Below, in pieces: positions 1 through 4,146 of a stretch of DNA of 7,106 nt. This DNA comes from an uncultured Erysipelotrichaceae bacterium (GTDB lineage: Bacteria; Bacillota_I; Bacilli_A; Acholeplasmatales; Anaeroplasmataceae). Both the position numbers and the translations under genes were made by a program. How positions within the stretch are numbered: the first letter of the stretch is position 1; each line of letters starts with the position of its first letter. The notes under the pieces were generated by a model. That model was not told the origin of the DNA. It saw only the letters and a list, made by a program, of their open reading frames with translations, and did not search any database. Where the stretch lies: NCBI GenBank assembly GCA_902796895.1, contig CADBQV010000289.1, positions 1-7,106 of the forward strand, written 5' to 3'.

Positions 1-281
1 ATTTTATTTTCTAAATTACATTCTAAAATATTCTTTTTTGCTTCATTATACATATTAATATCACGTTCAATTGTATAAATTTTAGCATTAGAATTTTTAG
101 CCATTAATATTGAAGAATAGCCAATAGCTGTACCTACTTCTAAAATATTAAGTGGCTTTTTTAATTTAATTACATTAAGTAAAAAAGATAATCCTTCATC
201 TTGAATAATAGGTACTTTATGTAATTTAGCATATTCCTTTAATTTAAGCTCAAAATCATTAAATTTAAGGTTGTTTTCCAT
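1..281 (-). CDS. trmR: TrmR/YrrM-type SAM-dependent O-methyltransferase, N-terminal part (cut by left edge)
   Basis: Reading the minus strand from the ATG at 281 gives an open frame to the window edge (93 complete codons) beginning MENNLKFNDFELKLKEYAK. Residues about 46-62 read ILEVGTAIGYSSILMAK, the glycine-rich SAM-binding motif I of class I methyltransferases, and IYTIERD at about 69-75 is the following acidic strand end. This is the family-3 O-methyltransferase pattern. In B. subtilis the member beside ruvX/yrzB is YrrM (TrmR), which methylates 5-hydroxyuridine at tRNA position 34 to 5-methoxyuridine, in the cytoplasm. The specific name rests on family plus synteny; the C-terminal half, including most of the substrate site, is outside the window. 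The start lies only 3 nt after the DUF1292 stop (two TAA codons in tandem precede the ATG). A GAGGA element inside the end of the DUF1292 frame is the likely ribosome binding site, so translation is probably coupled. It is the fourth gene of the alaS operon. A generic catechol-type O-methyltransferase cannot be excluded from this half alone. Confidence 0.85.
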   Translation of the reverse strand, partial: MENNLKFNDFELKLKEYAKLHKVPIIQDEGLSFLLNVIKLKKPLNILEVGTAIGYSSILMAKNSNAKIYTIERDINMYNEAKKNILECNLENK

Positions 282-284
282 TTA

Positions 285-641
285 TTATATTTCCTCATCC
301 TCATCAATATAATCTTTGCAAGAATTATGGCTTGGGCAAGTATGGCATGAGCATGAATCACAATTAGAATCACATCCATCAACATCTTCTAATTCTTGTC
401 TATCATAATAATCATTTAACAAGTCTTCAAGCATTTCCCATTCTTCTTCAGTTTTGATTTGAGCAATCTCACCAGTATAGCCATCTTTTTCAACAAATAT
501 TGCGGCAGATAATTCACCTGTTTCAATTACCTTAAATACTACATAATTCTTTTTTGTTTCTTCACTAAAATGTGTAAATAAGATTTCAGCTTCTACTTCT
601 TTACCATTATCTTGTGTAAATGTAATTTTTCTATCTTCCAT
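285..641 (-). CDS. DUF1292 (YrzB-like) protein with Cys-rich C-terminal tail
   Basis: This is a 118-residue acidic protein of unknown molecular function. Residues about 4-80 have the DUF1292 layout: a small beta-rich domain starting ITFTQDNGKEVEAEIL, a central YVVFKV strand, a second strand with AAIFVE, and a closing acidic helix TEEEWEMLEDLLNDYYD. The family is known chiefly for sitting next to ruvX (yrzB beside yrrK in Bacillus), as here. The protein is longer than typical members (YrzB is roughly 90 residues) because of a tail with cysteines at 90, 94, 97, 99, 102 and 108 and histidines at 100 and 105, followed by an acidic end DYIDEDEEI. That spacing looks metal-binding, which is inference. 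The start is fixed by a perfect AGGAGG four bases upstream, fused to the ruvX stop. It is the third gene of the alaS operon. Family assignment is by sequence pattern and position; no function is proposed for the core domain. Confidence 0.85.
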   Translation of the reverse strand: MEDRKITFTQDNGKEVEAEILFTHFSEETKKNYVVFKVIETGELSAAIFVEKDGYTGEIAQIKTEEEWEMLEDLLNDYYDRQELEDVDGCDSNCDSCSCHTCPSHNSCKDYIDEDEEI

Positions 642-645
642 AAGG

Positions 646-651
646 CCTCCT
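646..651 (-). promoter_or_regulatory. Ribosome binding site of the DUF1292 gene, fused to the ruvX stop codon
   Basis: On the minus strand the sequence reads TAGGAGGCCTTATG. The TAG is the ruvX stop, its last two bases open a perfect AGGAGG Shine-Dalgarno, and the ATG of the DUF1292 gene follows after only four bases. This is the strongest ribosome binding site in the window and decides the start of the downstream gene. The short spacer and shared bases imply that terminating and initiating ribosomes meet at this point. Confidence 0.8.
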
Positions 652-1069
652 AAAATGACATTTTATCTAAATAATTTTGTAATATAATTACTGCTGCCAT
701 TTCATCCTTTTTCTGTCTTCTATCTTTTCTTCTTACATTTCCTTGAATCATTGTTTTATCTACCATTACTGTAGTTAATCTTTCATCAAGTAAGATTACT
801 TCAATATTAGATTTTTCTTCAATTTTCTTTTTAAAATCAAATGAAATATTAGCACGAACTCCTAAGTCACCATTCATGTGCTTAGGAAGTCCTAATATTA
901 CCTTTGTTACTTTTTCTTTATTACAAGTATCAATTGTATAATCTATAGCTTTATCATAATCATCATCTTGAAATCTAAATGTATCATAATTTCTTGCGAT
1001 AATTCCAAGCTCATCAGATATTGCAACACCTAGTGTTCTTTGTCCTAAATCAAGTCCAATATATTTCAT
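650..1069 (-). CDS. ruvX: RuvX/YqgF-family RNase H-fold nuclease (putative pre-16S rRNA nuclease / Holliday junction resolvase)
   Basis: A 139-residue cytoplasmic protein of normal length for the YqgF family. Motifs in order: GLDLGQRTLGVAISDE at 5-20 with catalytic-type Asp7; VILGLPKHMNGDLG at 57-70; LLDERLTTV at 93-101 with Asp95/Glu96; and DEMAAVIILQNYLD at 122-135 with Asp122. These are the acidic metal-binding positions of the RNase H fold. The family has been linked to maturation of the 16S rRNA 5' end and to Holliday junction cleavage; the sequence does not distinguish these roles. The basic stretch RRKDRRQKK at 113-121 before the last catalytic Asp is a likely nucleic-acid contact. The ATG overlaps the alaS stop by one base (TAATG), with AGGTG about nine bases upstream inside the end of alaS. 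In Bacillus a small gene (yrzL/ireB, UPF0297) lies between alaS and this gene; here it is absent. Confidence 0.95.
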   Translation of the reverse strand: MKYIGLDLGQRTLGVAISDELGIIARNYDTFRFQDDDYDKAIDYTIDTCNKEKVTKVILGLPKHMNGDLGVRANISFDFKKKIEEKSNIEVILLDERLTTVMVDKTMIQGNVRRKDRRQKKDEMAAVIILQNYLDKMSF

Positions 1070-3687
1070 TAAAACTTTTCACCTACAAATTTTAAAGCCT
1101 CATCAAGCTTTGAAGGATCTTTACCGCCAGCTTGTGCTAAATCTGGTTTTCCTCCTCCGCCACCACCACAAATAGATGTAGCTTGTTTAACAATATCTCT
1201 AGCATCAAATGGTGCTTTTGCTGAAGCTACAAATGTAACTTTTATGCCATCTGTTGCGCCAAGTAAAACAAAATCTAAGCCTTTATTATTCTTTAGGGCA
1301 GATGCCATATCTTTTAAGATATTAGAATCCATTTGATTTACTCTTACAATTAATTTATTGTTTTTAATATATGCATCAAAAGAATCTAGATTACTAATTG
1401 CATTTTGACTTAATTTATTATTATAAGTCTTTTCTAAATCCTTATATTTTTGTTGAGCATTTTCTAATTCTTTTCTTAATCTTAAAATATATCTATATCC
1501 AAATTCATTAATTTCAGGTAATTTATAATCAAATTTTAAATCAATTCCTTTTGATTTAGCTTCCTTTGTTAATTCATTTGCTTTATTAATTACTGTATTT
1601 AATGTGTTAATAACATTAACTTGAGATGCCTTAACAAATTCCATACAGTTATTAGAAGTTGCTGCTGTAATTCTAAATGTACCAGAACCAATTGATTCAA
1701 ATGAATAGATTGCAAATTTTTCAACCTCTTTTGTGTTTTCAACGTGTGTACCAGCACAGAATTCTTTAGATACACCCATATCTACAACTCTAACTACACT
1801 ACCATATTTTTCACCGAATAAGGCCATTGCGCCTAATTTCTTAGCTTCTTCAATTGGAAGTACATGTGTAATAACTGGGTGTGCTTCTTTAATATATTCA
1901 TTAACTAAATCTTCAATTTTAAGAATTTCTTCATCAGTTAATGTTTGATAATTATTAAAGTCAAAACGACAATATTCACTACCAACTTGAGAACCTTGTT
2001 GATGTACATGTGAACCTAAAATATGTTGTAGTGATGCTTGAAGTAAGTGAGCAGCACTATGGTTCTTTCTTGTTAAATTTCTATGTAATTTGTCAACATC
2101 AGAATAAACAATTTCATTTAATAATAAAGGATTTTGTTCGCAATTTAGGACATGTAGATGTTGACCATTTGGCATTTTAACAACATCAATTACTTCATAT
2201 CCATCAATTGTACCCTTATCACATAATTGACCACCAGAGAATGCAAAGAATGGAGTTTCATCTAATACTACTGCGTTGCCGAATTTAGCAATTACTCTAC
2301 TCTTTTGTTCTGTAATGTTATAGCCTGAAAATCTTGATTCTTCTTTGAAATTTAAGAATGCTTCATTTTGACCTTGCATTGATGCTTCATCACGTCTAGC
2401 ATTTCTTGCTCTTTCCTTTTGTTGATTTAAATAATCCTTAAATCCTTCCTTATCAACCTTATAGCCTTTTTCTTCTGCATATTCTTCAGTTAATTCAATT
2501 GGGAAGCCATAAGTATCATATAATAAGAATGCATCAGCACCAGAAATTGTATTATTTTTAGAATTTTGAATAATTTGTTCTAATTTCTTTTCACCAGATG
2601 CAAGTGTTTGTAAGAATTTTTCTTCTTCAGCTTCAATTACTTGTTTAACGATATCCTTCTTTTCATGTAAATATGGATAAAATGGATCCATAATTTTAAT
2701 AACTACGTCTACTAATTCTTTCATAAATGGCTTATTAATGCCTAAAGATTTAGCATATTTAGAAGCTCTTCTTAATACTCTTCTTAATACATAGCCACGT
2801 CCTTCATTAGACATAACTGCACCATCAGCTACAGCAAATGTTACTGTTCTAACATGATCTGCAATAACCTTAAATGCCATTTGACCAGTATATTTAACTT
2901 TTGATATTTCTTCTGTCTTTTTGATAATAGGCATAAATAAATCAGTATCGTAATTTGTATCTACCTCTTGCATTACACAGCATAATCTTTCAAGGCCGCA
3001 TCCTGTATCGATATTTTTAGAAGGTAATTCTTTATAATCTTCTCTCTTTACGCCTTCTTTTGAATTAAATTGTGAAAATACGATATTCCAAATTTCAATA
3101 AATCTATCATTTTCGATATCTTGTTCGATTAATTCCTTACCACGCTTATCGTATTTTTCGCCTCTATCATAAAACATTTCAGTATCTGGACCACAAGGAC
3201 CTTCACCAATTTCCCAGAAGTTTCCTTCAAGTGGAATTAAATGAGATTCTTCAATTCCATTTTCCATCCAGATTTTTTTAGTTTCTTCATCCTTAAAGTA
3301 GTATGTGATATATAATTTATTTTTATCAAAACCAAACCACTTATCTGAAAATAATAATTCACAAGCCCAAGGTATTACTTCCTTTTTAAAATAATCACCA
3401 ATTGAGAAGTTACCAAGCATTTCAAAGAATGTATGATGTCTTGCAGTCTTACCTACATTATCGATATCGTTTGTACGAATACATTTTTGTGCATTAGTGA
3501 TTCTTGGATTTTCAGGTACCATTGAACCATCAAAATATTTTTTAAGTGGTGTAACACCTGCATTAGTCCAAAGTAATGTTGGATCATTTACAGGAACAAG
3601 TGACGCTGATGCTTCTACACTATGTCCTTTTGACTTAAAAAAGTCCAACCACATTTGTCTAATTTTATCTGATGTCATATATTTCAT
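1069..3687 (-). CDS. alaS: Alanine--tRNA ligase (AlaRS)
   Basis: This encodes an 872-residue full-length class II aminoacyl-tRNA synthetase that attaches alanine to tRNA-Ala and edits mischarged Ser/Gly. Visible landmarks: catalytic core with NPRITNAQKCIRTNDI (60-75), TARHHTFFEMLGNFSIGDYF (81-100), FWEIGEGPCGPDTEMFYD (157-174), EIWNIVFSQF (198-207) and NIDTGCGLERL (225-235); then EGRGYVLRRVLRRA of the tRNA-recognition region. The editing domain carries HSAAH (His543, His547) and CAGTH (Cys644, His648), the four zinc-type ligands. The C-Ala domain holds the Gly-rich GGGGGGKPDLAQAGG (about 841-855). I chose the ATG at 3687 because GGGGG lies seven bases upstream and the protein then begins MKYMTSDKIRQ, as AlaRS proteins do. 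An upstream in-frame ATG at 3732 would add 15 residues, but it falls at the predicted transcription start. It is the first gene of a four-gene operon and overlaps ruvX by 1 nt. All key residues are present. Confidence 0.98.
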   Translation of the reverse strand: MKYMTSDKIRQMWLDFFKSKGHSVEASASLVPVNDPTLLWTNAGVTPLKKYFDGSMVPENPRITNAQKCIRTNDIDNVGKTARHHTFFEMLGNFSIGDYFKKEVIPWACELLFSDKWFGFDKNKLYITYYFKDEETKKIWMENGIEESHLIPLEGNFWEIGEGPCGPDTEMFYDRGEKYDKRGKELIEQDIENDRFIEIWNIVFSQFNSKEGVKREDYKELPSKNIDTGCGLERLCCVMQEVDTNYDTDLFMPIIKKTEEISKVKYTGQMAFKVIADHVRTVTFAVADGAVMSNEGRGYVLRRVLRRASKYAKSLGINKPFMKELVDVVIKIMDPFYPYLHEKKDIVKQVIEAEEEKFLQTLASGEKKLEQIIQNSKNNTISGADAFLLYDTYGFPIELTEEYAEEKGYKVDKEGFKDYLNQQKERARNARRDEASMQGQNEAFLNFKEESRFSGYNITEQKSRVIAKFGNAVVLDETPFFAFSGGQLCDKGTIDGYEVIDVVKMPNGQHLHVLNCEQNPLLLNEIVYSDVDKLHRNLTRKNHSAAHLLQASLQHILGSHVHQQGSQVGSEYCRFDFNNYQTLTDEEILKIEDLVNEYIKEAHPVITHVLPIEEAKKLGAMALFGEKYGSVVRVVDMGVSKEFCAGTHVENTKEVEKFAIYSFESIGSGTFRITAATSNNCMEFVKASQVNVINTLNTVINKANELTKEAKSKGIDLKFDYKLPEINEFGYRYILRLRKELENAQQKYKDLEKTYNNKLSQNAISNLDSFDAYIKNNKLIVRVNQMDSNILKDMASALKNNKGLDFVLLGATDGIKVTFVASAKAPFDARDIVKQATSICGGGGGGKPDLAQAGGKDPSKLDEALKFVGEKF

Positions 3688-3694
3688 AATTTTA

Positions 3695-3699
3695 CCCCC
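3695..3699 (-). promoter_or_regulatory. alaS ribosome binding site (GGGGG)
   Basis: Minus-strand GGGGG, followed by seven bases and the alaS ATG. A run of five G is striking in such AT-rich DNA. It can pair with the CCUCC of 16S rRNA through four G-C pairs and one G-U pair, so it is a workable but non-standard Shine-Dalgarno. It selects the ATG at 3687 over the upstream in-frame ATG at 3732. Confidence 0.75.
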
Positions 3700-3703
3700 A
3701 AAC

Positions 3704-3720
3704 TGTATTTTATAAATACA
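3704..3720 (-). promoter_or_regulatory. Palindrome / leader hairpin between alaS promoter and ribosome binding site
   Basis: Minus-strand TGTATTT-ATA-AAATACA is a perfect 7-3-7 inverted repeat. As RNA the stem can extend outward by about five more pairs, two of them G-U, until it takes in the first G of the GGGGG ribosome binding site. It starts about 10 bases after the predicted transcription start and makes up most of the short leader. It could be an RNA hairpin tuning translation or mRNA stability, or a DNA operator. E. coli AlaRS is known to repress its own gene through a palindrome near the start of transcription; whether the same applies here is inference. The repeat is AT-rich, so chance is a real alternative. 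Confidence 0.5.
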
Positions 3721-3737
3721 ATTTATAAACATTTATT

Positions 3738-3766
3738 ATTATATCAAAGTGAAGCATTAATATCAA
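3738..3766 (-). promoter_or_regulatory. Sigma-A-type promoter for the alaS-ruvX-DUF1292-trmR operon
   Basis: On the minus strand, TTGATA (3761-3766) and a perfect TATAAT (3738-3743) are separated by exactly 17 bases, a one-mismatch -35 with a consensus -10. The predicted start is near 3730, giving a leader of only about 43 nt before the alaS ATG. That leaves no room for a T-box, the usual control of alaS in Bacillus. No other good promoter is seen before ruvX, DUF1292 or trmR, so this one probably drives all four genes. Confidence 0.8.
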
Positions 3767-3805
3767 TAAAATTCTAAACTCTATCTAATTAGAAAAACAA
3801 TAATG

Positions 3806-3849
3806 ATAATAATATAATTATTATAATTCTTAAAAAAAGTCATTTTTTT
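3806..3849. repeat. AT-only dyads in the divergent alaS / HTH-regulator intergenic region
   Basis: The 223-base region 3688-3910 holds no gene. Besides the alaS promoter and palindrome it contains two dyads. One is ATAATAAT-ATA-ATTATTAT (3806-3824), an 8-3-8 inverted repeat. The other is A7-GTCA-T7 (3832-3849). TATAAT hexamers at 3813 and 3822 on the plus strand are possible -10 elements for the regulator gene, but neither has a convincing -35, so I do not call its promoter. The dyads could be operators for the regulator or simply low-complexity AT sequence; A/T tracts are also expected to bend DNA. Confidence 0.3.
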
Positions 3850-3900
3850 CTCAAGTTTAATAATTAAGTAAAAATAATAATTATAAGTTATCATATTTAT

Positions 3901-3905
3901 GGTGA
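3901..3905 (+). promoter_or_regulatory. Ribosome binding site of the XRE regulator
   Basis: GGTGA, followed by five T residues and ATG at 3911. It supports the start at 3911 rather than the in-frame ATG at 3899, which would place this element inside the coding sequence and has no purine-rich stretch ahead of it. Confidence 0.6.
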
Positions 3906-3910
3906 TTTTT

Positions 3911-4144
3911 ATGAATTATAAAGAATTTGCAGATATTATAAAAACAAAAAGAAAAATAAAAGGATATAAGGCATATGAATTTGCGATGATGCTTGGTATT
4001 CAAAGAATAAGATATACGAGAATAGAAAATGGTAAATTAGAGCCTAATTTTACCGAATTAATGATGATATCAAAATTATTAGATATTGATTTAACAGCTA
4101 TTTATAAAAATGAAAAAACTAGTCAAGTTAAACATTTTGACTAG
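3911..4144 (+). CDS. Small XRE-family (Cro/CI-type) helix-turn-helix regulator
   Basis: A 77-residue protein that is almost entirely one HTH domain (about residues 5-65). FADIIKTKRKIKGYKAYEFA leads into the turn MLGIQRIRYTRIENGKLEPN, where YTRIENGK matches the conserved S-x-x-E-x-G-k region of the HTH_3 family, followed by FTELMMISKLLDIDLTAIY, the usual closing helices. There is no ligand, protease or membrane domain, so it is expected to act as a cytoplasmic DNA-binding dimer. Its target is unknown; autoregulation from the AT-rich region upstream is the simplest guess. It is the only plus-strand gene, divergent from alaS and convergent with recD2. Its TAG stop overlaps the recD2 TAG in a single CTAG, and its last codons (TSQVKHFD) also encode the recD2 terminator stem. 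The Bacillus neighbourhood has no such gene in this slot, so it is probably a lineage-specific insertion. No toxin or other partner gene is adjacent. Confidence 0.85.
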   Translation: MNYKEFADIIKTKRKIKGYKAYEFAMMLGIQRIRYTRIENGKLEPNFTELMMISKLLDIDLTAIYKNEKTSQVKHFD

Positions 4145-4146
4145 TT
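4113..4146 (-). terminator. Intrinsic terminator of recD2, embedded in the 3' end of the XRE gene
   Basis: AACTAGTCAA (4117-4126) and TTGACTAGTT (4137-4146) form a perfect 10-bp inverted repeat around a 10-base loop. Read on the minus strand, the stem is followed by a TTTTTT tract (complement of A at 4113-4118), then C and further T. On the plus strand there is no T tract after the stem (CATAAATG follows), so it should stop recD2 transcripts but not those of the regulator. The stem has only three G-C pairs, so it is weaker than a classical terminator. Both TAG stop codons lie in one arm. Confidence 0.65.

Noticed and set aside
1733..1948. Plus-strand open frame of 71 codons opposite alaS
   Set aside because: It lies wholly antisense to the conserved AlaRS editing region (which includes CAGTH), has no recognisable domain and is explained by the codon pattern of alaS.
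3497..3715. Plus-strand open frame of 72 codons opposite the 5' end of alaS
   Set aside because: Antisense to the conserved AlaRS N-terminus; the predicted protein resembles no family, and its end merely reads through the alaS leader.
3688..3732. N-terminal extension of AlaRS from the upstream ATG at 3732
   Set aside because: That ATG sits at the predicted transcription start with no ribosome binding site. The 15 extra residues are unlike AlaRS, and GGGGG marks the ATG at 3687.
3688..3910. T-box or other riboswitch upstream of alaS
   Set aside because: I looked for a specifier loop, the T-box core and a terminator/antiterminator on the minus strand and found none; the promoter leaves only about 43 nt of leader.
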